Positions 1-9,161 of a DNA stretch of 64,000 nucleotides are shown piece after piece. Source of the stretch: Pseudomonadaceae bacterium SI-3 (GTDB lineage: Bacteria; Pseudomonadota; Gammaproteobacteria; Pseudomonadales; Pseudomonadaceae); assembly GCA_004010935.1 (NCBI GenBank), contig CP026511.1:1364001-1428000 (forward strand). Direction: 5' to 3'. Under the pieces are notes generated by a model, which did not search any database, was not told where the DNA came from, and worked only from the letters and a program-made list of their open reading frames with translations. The stretch's first letter is position 1. Each line of letters begins with the position of its first letter. The translations under genes were made by a program, and so were the position numbers.

Positions 1-389
1 AGATTGTCCCGGTGCTCGTCGAGCAGGGCTTCATCGCTCACCGTGCCGGGGGTGATGATTCGCACCACCTGTCGCTCCACCGGGCCCTTGCTGGTCGCTG
101 GGTCGCCGATCTGTTCGCAGATCACTACAGACTCGCCAAGCTTCACCAGGCGGCTGAGATAGCCCTCGGCGGAGTGAAACGGGATGCCCGCCATGGGTAT
201 CGCGTTACCACCGGACTGACCGCGCGCGGTCAGGGTGATGTCCAGCAGCTTGGCCGCTTTCTTGGCATCGTCGTAGAACAGCTCGTAAAAGTCGCCCATG
301 CGGTAGAACATCAGCTGGTCAGGATGCTCGCGTTTGAGCTTCCAGTACTGCTGCATCATGGGCGTGTGATGGGACAGGTCTTGTGACAT
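1..389 (-). CDS. mutS: DNA mismatch repair protein MutS, N-terminal part (cut by window edge)
   Basis: Mismatch-recognition ATPase of methyl-independent mismatch repair in the cytoplasm. The reverse strand reads as the conserved MutS N-terminal mismatch-binding domain: it starts [19 protein letters not shown] and contains the hallmark [11 protein letters not shown] segment with the Phe-x-Glu type mismatch wedge, followed by the [10 protein letters not shown] stretch. About 129 codons are present; the remaining ~720 residues, including the ATPase domain, lie beyond position 1. The chosen ATG is at 387-389. In P. aeruginosa mutS also sits close to pncC, recA and recX, which agrees with this order. 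Confidence 0.95.
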   Translation of the reverse strand, partial: MSQDLSHHTPMMQQYWKLKREHPDQLMFYRMGDFYELFYDDAKKAAKLLDITLTARGQSGGNAIPMAGIPFHSAEGYLSRLVKLGESVVICEQIGDPATSKGPVERQVVRIITPGTVSDEALLDEHRDN

Positions 390-586
390 ATAGCTCGACT
401 TGGTGCGATGTGCAGGTAACAGAGCAGACGCGGCTGGGTCCCGTTTAGGTAACGGCCGTTACTGGCGCTGTGGGCAGGATGAAATAAACCGGGAAGGTTA
501 TCATGGCCCGTACCAGGTGCGATGGGGCAACCTGCCGAGCTGATACCTGAGATGCCACGCATCGGTTTGAATGTTTTGGGATTGCT

Positions 587-1051
587 ATGTCTGCACTAGA
601 ACAGGCGTCGAATGCATCGACGAATCTGCTCCTCGTTACGCTGGTCAACGTAATTGTCGTCGCGGTTGTCGTGGCGGTTCACTACGAGTTTCTGTCGCGC
701 CTGTCTGCAAGCAGGCCGAGCCCACATTTCCATCATCGTGTAGGAATCGTGTTTGGCGTGTTCGGTGCGTTGACGGCACATGCGGTAGAGGTCTGGGTGT
801 TTGCCTTTGCCTACTATCTCATGCACCACTCGCCTGGCTGGGGAACGCTGGCTGGTGAGTTCAACGGCAGCCTGCTGGACTGTGCCTATTTCTCTTTCAC
901 GACATTTACGACCGTTGGCTTTGGCGACATCCATCCCGTTGGCGCCATTCGATTCCTGACCGGCATCGAAGCACTGACGGGATTGGTATTGATCACCTGG
1001 ACCGCCTCGTTTCTGTTTCTCGAAATGCAGCGCCACTGGACTGTCCGGTGA
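587..1051 (+). CDS. Small two-pore-helix potassium channel family protein
   Basis: A 154-residue inner-membrane protein. It has hydrophobic segments at about residues 14-36 and 52-78, a pore loop with the selectivity-filter signature TVGFGD at about residues 108-113, and a final membrane helix at about 122-145. This matches the Ion_trans_2 (bacterial K+ channel) architecture without a cytoplasmic regulatory domain. Pfam-type channels of this size are common beside mutS/pncC in pseudomonads. Ion specificity is inferred only from the filter motif. It lies between divergent mutS and pncC. Confidence 0.8.
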   Translation: MSALEQASNASTNLLLVTLVNVIVVAVVVAVHYEFLSRLSASRPSPHFHHRVGIVFGVFGALTAHAVEVWVFAFAYYLMHHSPGWGTLAGEFNGSLLDCAYFSFTTFTTVGFGDIHPVGAIRFLTGIEALTGLVLITWTASFLFLEMQRHWTVR

Positions 1052-1143
1052 GTCCTTACAGCGGAGGGCGTTTGGCCTCGCGTGGCTGACCGCCAGAACG
1101 TGCGCTGCTAAGGTAGCCTTTGATATCGGCATCAGGAGCTTTC

Positions 1144-1644
1144 ATGTCCACCTTGACCGAACTCGCGGCCCAGCTGGGCCATGCGCTTCAGCAAAAGTCG
1201 GCGCAAGTAACCACAGCCGAGTCCTGCACCGGGGGAGGTATTGCCGAGGCCATTACCCGTGTTGCCGGAAGCTCGGCCTGGTTCGAGGCTGGCTTCGTCA
1301 CCTATTCCAACCGTCAGAAATCCAGTCAGCTGCGCGTGCCGGAACATCTGTTTTCCGAAGTAGGTGCAGTGAGCCGTGAGGTCGTCGAAGCGATGACCCG
1401 CGGGGCCCAGGCTGCCAGCGGGGCGCGCTACGCTGTGGCGGTCAGCGGCGTAGCGGGGCCGGGCGGCGGTTCGCCAGAAAAGCCGGTCGGTACGGTGTGG
1501 CTGGCCTGGGCCTGCGACAATGAACGGTACTCAAGACGTTTTCAGTTCGACGGCGGCCGGCAGGCCGTTCGTGAACAGAGTGTGAAGGCGGCGCTCGTCG
1601 GATTGATCCGCCTGGCGACAGGAGAAAATCCGATTGAGGGCTAG
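1144..1644 (+). CDS. pncC: Nicotinamide-nucleotide amidohydrolase PncC (CinA C-terminal type)
   Basis: A 166-residue single-domain CinA-C protein that deamidates nicotinamide mononucleotide to nicotinate mononucleotide in the pyridine nucleotide salvage cycle. Visible family motifs are TTAESCTGGGIAEAITRVAGSS near the N-terminus (catalytic Ser in ESCTGG), AVSGVAGPGGGSPEKPVGTVW in the middle and VREQSVKAAL near the end. The ATG at 1144 is preceded by a CAGGAGCT ribosome site, so an upstream in-frame ATG at 1120 is not used here. It sits directly upstream of recA, the usual position in Pseudomonas. Confidence 0.93.
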   Translation: MSTLTELAAQLGHALQQKSAQVTTAESCTGGGIAEAITRVAGSSAWFEAGFVTYSNRQKSSQLRVPEHLFSEVGAVSREVVEAMTRGAQAASGARYAVAVSGVAGPGGGSPEKPVGTVWLAWACDNERYSRRFQFDGGRQAVREQSVKAALVGLIRLATGENPIEG

Positions 1645-1671
1645 GCGCTCGTTTTTGCCTATGCTCTAATA

Positions 1672-1687
1672 CTGTCTACTTATACAG
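1672..1687 (+). promoter_or_regulatory. LexA (SOS) box upstream of recA
   Basis: The 16-bp sequence CTGTCTACTTATACAG matches the LexA pattern CTG-N10-CAG with an AT-rich core and a TATACAG right half. It lies 42 bp upstream of the recA start codon, where LexA would cover the promoter. Repression and DNA-damage induction are inferred from the motif and the known recA regulation. Confidence 0.9.
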
Positions 1688-1728
1688 TTGTTGTGGCCTC
1701 TGGCCCTCTTGATCAAGTGAGGATTGTA

Positions 1729-2772
1729 ATGGACGAGAACAAGAAGCGCGCCTTGGCTGCTGCCTTGGGCCAGATCGAAAAGCAGTTCGGTAAAGGCGCG
1801 GTCATGCGTATGGGCGATCACGATCGCCAGGCTATTCCCTCCATTTCCACCGGTTCGCTGGGCCTGGACATCGCGCTTGGCATTGGCGGATTGCCTAGAG
1901 GGCGAATCGTTGAAATCTACGGCCCGGAATCTTCGGGTAAAACCACGCTGACCCTGTCGGTTATCGCTGAAGCCCAGAAGATGGGCGCTACCTGCGCATT
2001 CGTCGATGCCGAGCACGCGCTTGATCCAGATTACGCAGGCAAGCTCGGCGTCAATGTCGATGATCTGCTGGTTTCCCAGCCGGATACCGGCGAGCAGGCG
2101 TTGGAAATCACCGACATGCTGGTGCGCTCCAATGCGGTCGACGTGATCATCGTCGACTCGGTTGCTGCGTTGGTGCCCAAGGCCGAAATCGAAGGTGAGA
2201 TGGGCGATACCCACGTCGGTTTGCAGGCGCGTCTGATGTCCCAGGCGCTGCGCAAGATCACTGGTAACATCAAGAACGCCAATTGCCTGGTGATCTTCAT
2301 CAACCAGATCCGCATGAAGATCGGCGTGATGTTCGGTAGTCCGGAAACCACCACCGGCGGTAACGCGCTGAAGTTCTACGCTTCGGTCCGTCTCGACATC
2401 CGTCGTACTGGCGCGGTGAAAGAAGGGGACGAAGTGGTTGGTAGCGAAACGCGGGTCAAGGTGGTCAAGAACAAGGTGGCGCCACCGTTCCGTCAGGCTG
2501 AGTTCCAGATCCTTTATGGCAAGGGCATCTACCGCAATGGCGAGGTCATTGACCTTGGCGTGCAGCAGGGTCTGGTCGAGAAGTCCGGCGCCTGGTATGC
2601 CTACAAGGGCAACAAGATTGGTCAAGGCAAGGCTAATGCGGCCAAGTTCCTTGAAGAGAACGTGGAGATCGGTCGCGAGATCGAACAGCAGATTCGCGAC
2701 AAGTTGCTAGTGGTTGCGCCTGATACCAAGGCCAATCCGGCCGGCGAAAATCTGGTCGAAGCCGACGCCTAA
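1729..2772 (+). CDS. recA: Recombinase RecA
   Basis: A 347-residue DNA-dependent ATPase that forms the strand-exchange filament and acts as co-protease for LexA cleavage. The start is the ATG at 1729 ([20 protein letters not shown]), preceded by AGTGAGGA. An in-frame GTG at 1693 would add 12 non-conserved residues. Walker A GPESSGKT is at residues 65-72 and the acidic C-terminal tail ends LVEADA. The DNA-binding loop region [20 protein letters not shown] is intact. It is followed after 5 bp by recX, which modulates RecA filaments. Confidence 0.99.
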   Translation: MDENKKRALAAALGQIEKQFGKGAVMRMGDHDRQAIPSISTGSLGLDIALGIGGLPRGRIVEIYGPESSGKTTLTLSVIAEAQKMGATCAFVDAEHALDPDYAGKLGVNVDDLLVSQPDTGEQALEITDMLVRSNAVDVIIVDSVAALVPKAEIEGEMGDTHVGLQARLMSQALRKITGNIKNANCLVIFINQIRMKIGVMFGSPETTTGGNALKFYASVRLDIRRTGAVKEGDEVVGSETRVKVVKNKVAPPFRQAEFQILYGKGIYRNGEVIDLGVQQGLVEKSGAWYAYKGNKIGQGKANAAKFLEENVEIGREIEQQIRDKLLVVAPDTKANPAGENLVEADA

Positions 2773-2777
2773 TCGGT

Positions 2778-3239
2778 ATGCCGGTCGTGCTCGACAGCCC
2801 CGCCGCTGTGCGGCGGGCAGCCATGGATCTACTGGCCCGGCGCGAGCATGGACGCATCGAGCTGAGTCGCAAATTGCGCTTACGCGGTGCGCCAGCTGAA
2901 CTCATCGAGCCTGCGCTGGAAAGGTTGGCCGATGAGGGATTGCTTAGCGAAGCTCGTTATCTGGAGAGTTTCGTGCGCATGCGAGCCAACGCCGGGTACG
3001 GTCCATTGCGCATACGTGAAGAGCTGACCCAGCGAGGGCTGGCTCGAGAGGATATCGAGCAGGCATTACGCGACAGCGGCTTCGATTGGAATGCGCAACT
3101 GCACGAAGTCTGGTTGCGCAAGTTCGGTGAGTTGCCGGGCGATCAGCGGGAAAGGGCTCGTCAGGGCCGATTTCTCAGCTACCGTGGCTATCCGCTGGAC
3201 TTGATCGGGCGCCTCCTACGAGGCGCTTCGCTCGACTGA
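2778..3239 (+). CDS. recX: Regulatory protein RecX
   Basis: A 153-residue helical-repeat protein that binds RecA filaments and limits their activity. The sequence carries the conserved [18 protein letters not shown] opening of the RecX repeat, followed by [20 protein letters not shown] and [10 protein letters not shown]. The gene begins 5 bp after the recA stop codon, so it is probably co-transcribed with recA from the same LexA-controlled promoter. Length and order are normal for Pseudomonas. Confidence 0.96.
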   Translation: MPVVLDSPAAVRRAAMDLLARREHGRIELSRKLRLRGAPAELIEPALERLADEGLLSEARYLESFVRMRANAGYGPLRIREELTQRGLAREDIEQALRDSGFDWNAQLHEVWLRKFGELPGDQRERARQGRFLSYRGYPLDLIGRLLRGASLD

Positions 3240-3306
3240 TCCGGGCTCAACAGCGTTTCTCCGCTATTCGGCCTCGTCCGTTTGCAAATCTTGTTTTCGC
3301 ACCGCT

Positions 3307-4398
3307 TCAATCTTCGGCACCCAATGGCGAAGCCCAGTGTTCCCTCGCATTGATGAAGTCGGTCAGTTCCCGTAGCCGGCCGTGATCCCGGCCGTTGAAA
3401 ACAAAGCTCAGCCTGGGTAAAGGCTGCAGTTCCGGCTCGTCCAGCTCCATTTCACAGCACGCTTGCTGCTCGAAGCGACCATTGAGACAGAGGTCGGCGA
3501 AATGTTCGTTCATGTAGGACACCGCGGCATCGTTCAGCACATGATTCATGCGCATGACGAAGCGATCCTGCAACCATCGGCTCGAGTGGAAGTTGCTGTA
3601 GAAGTGATCAATCTCTGCGGCAGCGTCTTCGGCATTGTCCACGAGGCGCATTAATCGCATGTCGGTCGGCAGAATGTAACGATTGCCCTCAAGCTGGCGA
3701 CGCATAAAGTCCAGCGCATCTTTCCAGAACGTGCCGCCGGGTTCATCCAGCAGGACGATTGGCACCAGCGGGCTCTTACCCGTCTGAACCAGGGTAAGCA
3801 CTTCCAGGGTCTCGTCCAGTGTGCCGAAACCACCGGGACACAGTACCAACGCATCCGCCTCCTTGATAAAGAACAGCTTGCGCACGAAGAAGAAGTGGAA
3901 GGACAGCAGGTGGTCGGTGCCATCTACCGTCGGGTTGGCATGCTGCTCAAAGGGCAGGGTGATGTTAAGGCCGAGGCTGTTATCCATGCCTGCGCCTTCA
4001 TGGGCGGCCGCCATGATGCCGCCACCGGCGCCGGTAATAACCATCAACTCGTAGCGTGCAAGCGTCGCGCCGAGCTCCCGGGCAAGTGCGTACAGCGGGT
4101 GCTCGACGGGGGTGCGTGCAGAGCCGAAAACAGTCACCTTGCGGCGACGCTTGAACTGGTCGAGGCGGCTGAAGGCATGCTCCATTTCGCGCATGGTCTG
4201 AAGCAGAATCTTTGCGTCCCAACGGCTTCGATCGGCTTGTGCCATGCGCATGACGGTGACCAGCATTTCCCGATACAGCGGCAGGTTCTGGCTGCTGGAT
4301 GGGACTACCAAGGCAACCAGTTCATCGATTTTCTTCGACAGTTCGGCGCCACTGGTTTTGAAATGCCGCGACAGGTAATCGTCCGATTCGAAAGGCAT
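3307..4398 (-). CDS. Long LOG-family (TIGR00730-type) Rossmann protein
   Basis: A 363-residue cytoplasmic protein of the lysine-decarboxylase-like / LOG superfamily. The nucleotide-binding core has GSARTPVEHPLY, GAGGGIMAAAHEGA and the diagnostic PGGFGTLDETLE motif (about residues 205-216). The classical LOG phosphoribohydrolases are ~190 residues; this one has about 100 extra N-terminal residues and a C-terminal extension, forming a distinct long subfamily. Hydrolysis of a nucleoside 5'-monophosphate (release of base plus ribose-5-phosphate) is known for the family and only inferred here. The ATG at 4398 is preceded by AAGGAGATC. An upstream in-frame start would add 30 non-conserved residues. 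Confidence 0.85.
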   Translation of the reverse strand: MPFESDDYLSRHFKTSGAELSKKIDELVALVVPSSSQNLPLYREMLVTVMRMAQADRSRWDAKILLQTMREMEHAFSRLDQFKRRRKVTVFGSARTPVEHPLYALARELGATLARYELMVITGAGGGIMAAAHEGAGMDNSLGLNITLPFEQHANPTVDGTDHLLSFHFFFVRKLFFIKEADALVLCPGGFGTLDETLEVLTLVQTGKSPLVPIVLLDEPGGTFWKDALDFMRRQLEGNRYILPTDMRLMRLVDNAEDAAAEIDHFYSNFHSSRWLQDRFVMRMNHVLNDAAVSYMNEHFADLCLNGRFEQQACCEMELDEPELQPLPRLSFVFNGRDHGRLRELTDFINAREHWASPLGAED

Positions 4399-4664
4399 AC
4401 GAGATCTCCTTGAGAAAGCTTCGGCGCTGCTGCCGCCATGCGCGAGGGCGGCGCCTCCCATGTGCGCATGTATGCAAATGACCGCCAAAATTTGGTCCAG
4501 GTGACGCCTGGCATGCGGCTACTGGGGCCAATGGTTCTATGCCTAACAGTAGCCTCGCGCGAAGGCGAAAATGCTGGTCCCTACGCTCAGTGAGCGAAAG
4601 CCCATCATCATACGTGCAGTTTTGTGCGTGAGCCGCAGGGTTGAGCTGCGGCTGTGTCCGGTCA

Positions 4665-6065
4665 TCAGAGGGCGATGCGGTCGCCTGGTTCCGGAATGTT
4701 GGCTTGCCAGTCGAGGCGATCACGCAGTGCTTCCTGCAAGGCGCGCATCTTGTCTAGCTCCCCATGCACGAGATAGAGCTCCGGACGCGTCTTGAATTGG
4801 CTCGCCCATTCAATCAGCTGTGATTGTCCGGCATGCGCTGAGAAACCGCCCAAGGTATGAACCTGAGCTTTCACCGCTATGCGCTGGTGCATCAGCTTGA
4901 CGGTCTTGGCTCCATCGACGATGGCGCGACCGAGTGTGCCGCTCGCTTGGAAGCCTGGAATGATCAAGTGGCATTCTTCACGCCAGAGGTTGTGCTTGAA
5001 GTGATGAAGAATGCGCCCGCCATTACACATGCCGCTGCCCGCGATAATGATCGCGCCACTCTTGAAACGGTTGATGGCCATTGACTCTTCGGCTGTCGGC
5101 GTCGCCCTGAATATCGGCAGCCATGTTTCGATACGCTGCCGGTTGTCGTCGCCAGGTATGCCGGGCTGTATCTCCAATTGCTCTTGGAACAGTGAGTAAA
5201 TCGCGTTCGCGCCGATGGCCATCGGGCTGTCCAGAAAGACCACTTGCTGAGGTACACGGCCTTGGTGGTAGAGGAGGCCAAGGTAATAGATCAAGTCTTG
5301 CGTGCGGCCGACCGCGAAAGACGGCATGAGTACGTTTCCACCGTCGCGGTGGGCCTGCTGAAGGATCTCGGCCAGCTCCTCGATGGTGGCCTGGTGATCA
5401 CGGTGGTCGCGATCACCATAGGTAGATTCCATCAGCAGTACGTCGGCTTCGCTCAATGGCGTCGGTGCGTGCATCAGTGGTGAACAGGCATTGCCCAGAT
5501 CGCCAGAAAAGACCAGTCGGCGGGTGGAGCCGAAATCTTCAACGTCGACCTGAACGATGGCTGACCCAAGGATGTGCCCCGCATCGAAGAAGTTCACAGA
5601 AACCCCCGGTGCTGCTTCGAACGCTTCGCCATAGGCATGAGGCTGACGTTGCGTCAGCATGCGTTCGGTGTCGACCCGGGTGTAGAGGGGCTTGATGGCT
5701 GGCTTGCCCAAACGCGCCCGCCACCGGTTTTCCCACTCGGCGTCCTTTTCCTGAATGTTCGCAGAGTCGAGCAGCATCAGCTCGACCAGCTTGCCGGTCG
5801 CTTCGGTGACATGGATTGGCCCTTTGAATCCTGCTGCCACTAGCTTCGGTAGCAAGCCGCTATGATCGATGTGCGCGTGCGACAGCACCACGGCATCCAG
5901 GGTTTGAGGATCGAAGCTGAAACCCGCTCGGTTGCCTGCTTCCTCTTCGCGCCGCCCTTGGCGCATGCCGCAGTCGAGAAGCACGCGAACGCCTCCATGA
6001 GTTTCGATCAGGTAGCAGGATCCGGTGACCTGTTGGATGGCGCCGAGAAAGCTGAGCAAAGCCAT
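4665..6065 (-). CDS. Beta-CASP metallo-beta-lactamase-fold hydrolase
   Basis: A 466-residue predicted nucleic-acid hydrolase. The metal site SHAHIDHSG (HxHxDH) is at about residues 65-73, further ligands are in the DAGHILGS and SGDLG segments, and a beta-CASP insert with VLMPSFAVGRTQDLIYYL follows. An RMMBL-like end contains GGFSAHAGQSQL and YLVHGELDKM. Members resemble the bacterial homologues of the CPSF-73/Ysh1 RNA nucleases; RNA cleavage is inferred, not shown. The start at 6065 has an AGGAGCT site. It is transcribed divergently from the phosphoketolase gene. Confidence 0.85.
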   Translation of the reverse strand: MALLSFLGAIQQVTGSCYLIETHGGVRVLLDCGMRQGRREEEAGNRAGFSFDPQTLDAVVLSHAHIDHSGLLPKLVAAGFKGPIHVTEATGKLVELMLLDSANIQEKDAEWENRWRARLGKPAIKPLYTRVDTERMLTQRQPHAYGEAFEAAPGVSVNFFDAGHILGSAIVQVDVEDFGSTRRLVFSGDLGNACSPLMHAPTPLSEADVLLMESTYGDRDHRDHQATIEELAEILQQAHRDGGNVLMPSFAVGRTQDLIYYLGLLYHQGRVPQQVVFLDSPMAIGANAIYSLFQEQLEIQPGIPGDDNRQRIETWLPIFRATPTAEESMAINRFKSGAIIIAGSGMCNGGRILHHFKHNLWREECHLIIPGFQASGTLGRAIVDGAKTVKLMHQRIAVKAQVHTLGGFSAHAGQSQLIEWASQFKTRPELYLVHGELDKMRALQEALRDRLDWQANIPEPGDRIAL

Positions 6066-6193
6066 GAGAAGCTCCTGTCTGTACGGTTGCGCCAAGCATG
6101 CCCGCTATACCGGCGGCTCATCTTGATGCATATCAGAGAGAGCGCCCCGGACGCTGACTAGACTATCGCCAACGCCCATTAACGGAGTGCTCC

Positions 6194-8599
6194 ATGAATC
6201 AGCTACTGCCCAGTCTTGTCGAGCTGGATCATCATGCGGAGATCCAGCCAGAGTTCGGTTCCTGGCGAACCGGGTATGGACCTTTCGAGCATGCCTTGGA
6301 AACGCAGGCTGCGGTGTTTCGTCTGGCTCATCAACTGGTACAGGCGAAGATGCAGCCGGATCTGGCAAGTGTCTATCGGTTATTGCAGGCCATCGACCGA
6401 ATCGGCTCGGCAGGACTCTGGCTGGTCGTGCACATGACCTATGCGCGTCGCGTTCGGCTCGACGGTGCGCCACTCTGCGCCGAGGACTTCAAGGCTGCGC
6501 CAGAAGGGCATACCGGCGGCTCGCTGAACATGGTGCCTGCCTACGCCGGTTATCTTGGACTGAACGCTCTGACAGGCCGTACGCGTGCATGGTTGATGGG
6601 GCAGGGCCATTGCGTCGCAGCGATCGAAGCGCTGAATCTGCTTACCGACAATATGCATCCCGAGCAAAAGGAAGCTTATGGCGATGGCGAAGCAGGCCTC
6701 AACCGACTGCTCGAGGATTTCTATGGCTACCATCAGGCGGCGGATGGCAGCCCATCGGCGCCTCTGGGCAGCCATGTCAACGCGCACACCGGCGGCGGTA
6801 TTGCCGAAGGCGGGTACCTTGGTTTCGCCGAGCTGCAATATGCCCATATGCCACTGCCTGGCGAGACGCTTGTCGCCTTCCTTTCTGATGGTGCGGCAGA
6901 GGAGCAGCGCGGCAGCGACTGGATGCCACGTTGGTGGCGTGCTGAGGATTGTGGCGTGGCGCTGCCGATCATGATCGCCAACGGTCGGCGAATCGAACAA
7001 CGAACCCAGCTTGGTACCCACGAGGGGCTTGAAGGGTTTCGCCAGCACCTGAGCCGTTGTGGCTTCGACCCGATTCCCTTCGATGGTCGTGACCCGGCAG
7101 CCTTCGTCTGTGCATTGTGGGAGATGGAGCAGCGCCTGGCCCGGCGGGTCGAGGAAAAGGCTCGCGGCCTGCTGCGCTATCCGCTGCCGATCCCCTACGG
7201 CGTTGCCGAGACGATCAAAGGGTTCGGCTTCTATGGCGCCGGCAGCAATGCGGCGCATAACCTGCCGTTGCCGGGTAACCCGCACGTCGATGACGCCTCG
7301 CGCGAGTTGTTCAATACACATGTCGCCCCGCTTTTCGTGCCTTGGGATGAGCTTGAGCACGCTCGCCATCTGGTTGCACAGTCCCGTCACGCGCGCCCCG
7401 CCGAGCGCGACAGTGTTCTGGCGATGAGGCGGCCCGCTGCGCCGACCATGCCGTCCCTCAGATACCACGATCACGCTTGTTCACCGATGGCAGCGGTAGA
7501 TGATTTTTTTGTCGAACTCACCCGCGCCAATCCGTCGTTGCGCCCTCGTGTAGGTAACCCCGATGAACTCGCCAGCAATCGCCTGGGTGGGGTACTCAAA
7601 GCGTTGAAACACCGTGTGGTCGATCCTGAAGGGGAGTTCGAGGCGGTGGACGGCAAGATCATCACGGCACTGAACGAAGAGGCCGTGGTTTCCGCCTGTC
7701 TCGCCAACCAGGGTGGGCTGAACCTGGTTGCCAGTTATGAGGCCTTCTGCGTCAAGATGCTCGGTGCGGTACGCCAAGGCCTGATTTTCGCCCGGCAGCA
7801 GAAGGAAGTGGGACGGCCCGCTGGTTGGCTTGGCTGGCCGATCATCGCCACATCGCACACCTGGGAAAACGGCAAAAATCAGCAGTCGCACCAGGACACC
7901 ACCTTCTGCGAGGCCTTGCTGGGCGAGATGAGCGATATGGCGAGGGTTCTGTTTCCTGCGGACCACAACAGTGCCTTGGCGCTGCTGCCTTCCATCTATC
8001 AGGCCCGCGGTGCGCTGGCTTGCTTGGTCATGCCTAAGCGTGAGCGGCCTGCCATTTTCAATCAGGTCCAGGCCGAGCAGCTTGCGCGTGATGGCGCGAT
8101 CATCGTCGACGAGCAGAAGGGCACTAATCCCCTCCTTCTGATTGCGAACGGCAGCTACCAGTTGACCGAAATGCAGCGGGCCACCGAGAGGCTCAAAGAG
8201 GCGGGTGTCAGCTATCGTCTGGTTTATCTTCAGGAGCCGGGGCGCTTCCGCGCGCCGCGTGATCGTTGGGAAATCGAGGCGCTCGCAGCGGACGGGGTGA
8301 CCGAACGTCTGTTTCCTGAACAGATCGAGATGCGGGTATTGCTGACCCACATGCGCCCTGAGGTAGCGCGTGGTCATCTCTGGCCAATCCTGCCGGACGT
8401 GCGGCGCAATTCAGTGCTGGGCTATCGCAATCGCGGTGGCACCCTGGACGAGGGTGGCATGCAATTCGCCAACCGGGCGTCCTGGGCGAATGTGCTGGCC
8501 GCCTGCGCACGGTTGCTCGACGTACCGCGAACTGCGTTGCTTAAGCCGGATGAGGCCGCCGCGGTGGCTGGCAAGGGCGATCCGCGCGTGCTGCGTTAG
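6194..8599 (+). CDS. Divergent phosphoketolase family protein
   Basis: An 801-residue thiamine-diphosphate enzyme with the Xfp N-terminal, middle and C-terminal domains. Recognisable stretches are EGHTGGSLNMVPAYAGYL, SHVNAHTGGGIAEGGYLGF, FLSDGAAEEQRGSDW and SHTWENGKNQQSHQDTTF. Classical phosphoketolases have PGSIHEGGELGY and GDGE at the equivalent positions; here the sequences read TGGGIAEGGYLG and SDGA, so the ThDP-binding and substrate sites differ. Cleavage of xylulose-5-phosphate or fructose-6-phosphate to acetyl phosphate is therefore only a tentative assignment. Homologues occur at the same place near recA in other pseudomonads (from memory). Confidence 0.8.
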   Translation: MNQLLPSLVELDHHAEIQPEFGSWRTGYGPFEHALETQAAVFRLAHQLVQAKMQPDLASVYRLLQAIDRIGSAGLWLVVHMTYARRVRLDGAPLCAEDFKAAPEGHTGGSLNMVPAYAGYLGLNALTGRTRAWLMGQGHCVAAIEALNLLTDNMHPEQKEAYGDGEAGLNRLLEDFYGYHQAADGSPSAPLGSHVNAHTGGGIAEGGYLGFAELQYAHMPLPGETLVAFLSDGAAEEQRGSDWMPRWWRAEDCGVALPIMIANGRRIEQRTQLGTHEGLEGFRQHLSRCGFDPIPFDGRDPAAFVCALWEMEQRLARRVEEKARGLLRYPLPIPYGVAETIKGFGFYGAGSNAAHNLPLPGNPHVDDASRELFNTHVAPLFVPWDELEHARHLVAQSRHARPAERDSVLAMRRPAAPTMPSLRYHDHACSPMAAVDDFFVELTRANPSLRPRVGNPDELASNRLGGVLKALKHRVVDPEGEFEAVDGKIITALNEEAVVSACLANQGGLNLVASYEAFCVKMLGAVRQGLIFARQQKEVGRPAGWLGWPIIATSHTWENGKNQQSHQDTTFCEALLGEMSDMARVLFPADHNSALALLPSIYQARGALACLVMPKRERPAIFNQVQAEQLARDGAIIVDEQKGTNPLLLIANGSYQLTEMQRATERLKEAGVSYRLVYLQEPGRFRAPRDRWEIEALAADGVTERLFPEQIEMRVLLTHMRPEVARGHLWPILPDVRRNSVLGYRNRGGTLDEGGMQFANRASWANVLAACARLLDVPRTALLKPDEAAAVAGKGDPRVLR

Positions 8600-8615
8600 C
8601 CAGGACCCCCGTCGC

Positions 8616-8635
8616 GGGCAGCACTGGTGCTGCCC
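8616..8635. terminator. Hairpin between convergent genes
   Basis: GGGCAGCA and TGCTGCCC form a perfect 8-bp stem with a CTGG loop between the converging phosphoketolase and PA3611-like genes. There is no U-run, so it could be a weak bidirectional terminator or an mRNA 3'-end protector. Confidence 0.4.
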
Positions 8636-8652
8636 ACGGCGCGCGGGTTGCC

Positions 8653-9045
8653 TTAGCAATCGCTGGAGCGATAGCGCTCGGTGGTGATCGGCTTCTTGCT
8701 CTGGTATTCGTTGAACTCAAAGCGCAATACCGCGCCCTGACTCATCAGCTGACGCAGTCCCTCGTTGTTGCACACACTGGCTGCCAACTGGGTGCGGACC
8801 TGCTTGGGGTTGTCTCGCATCTGAGCGGCATGGCGTGGCTGAACGCTCAGATGGTTGACCAATTCATTTCCCTCTACGCTGTATCCCTCGTCGAGCAGGT
8901 CGGAGTTGATCGCGCGCGGCGTGCCTACACTGCTTTCGCGGGCGACTTTTTCAAGTAACTGGCCCAGTGCTGGGTCCTGTGCATACGCGGCATTGGCGAA
9001 GGGCAGGGCGAGGCAGAGCGTTAATAGTGGGGTCAGACGGCGCAT
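8653..9045 (-). CDS. PA3611-like quorum-sensing-regulated virulence factor family protein
   Basis: A 130-residue exported protein. The N-terminus MRRLTPLLTLCLALPFANAAYA is a clear Sec signal peptide with a probable cleavage after AYA (residue 22), leaving a small soluble domain with two cysteines (near NNEGLRQLMSQG and the final residue). It resembles the P. aeruginosa PA3611 family, named for its quorum-sensing control; its molecular role is unknown to me. The start at 9045 has a CAGGAGATC site. It converges with the phosphoketolase gene. Confidence 0.75.
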   Translation of the reverse strand: MRRLTPLLTLCLALPFANAAYAQDPALGQLLEKVARESSVGTPRAINSDLLDEGYSVEGNELVNHLSVQPRHAAQMRDNPKQVRTQLAASVCNNEGLRQLMSQGAVLRFEFNEYQSKKPITTERYRSSDC

Positions 9046-9161
9046 GGTGATCTCCTGATGACTGCCGTCGTTCGACCGGTACCGGCCCCCACGGTTCAGA
9101 TCTGCCATGGTTTCGGGGCGGGCTGGTAAACTGCCGCTCCGCCCTGATCGATCGAATCTCC

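Noticed and set aside
1666..2625. 319-codon open frame antisense to recA
   Set aside because: Mirror frame of a strongly conserved gene; no recognisable motif or ribosome site.
6380..7474. 364-codon open frame antisense to the phosphoketolase gene
   Set aside because: Shadow of the plus-strand gene; low-complexity His/Arg/Gln-rich translation typical of antisense frames.
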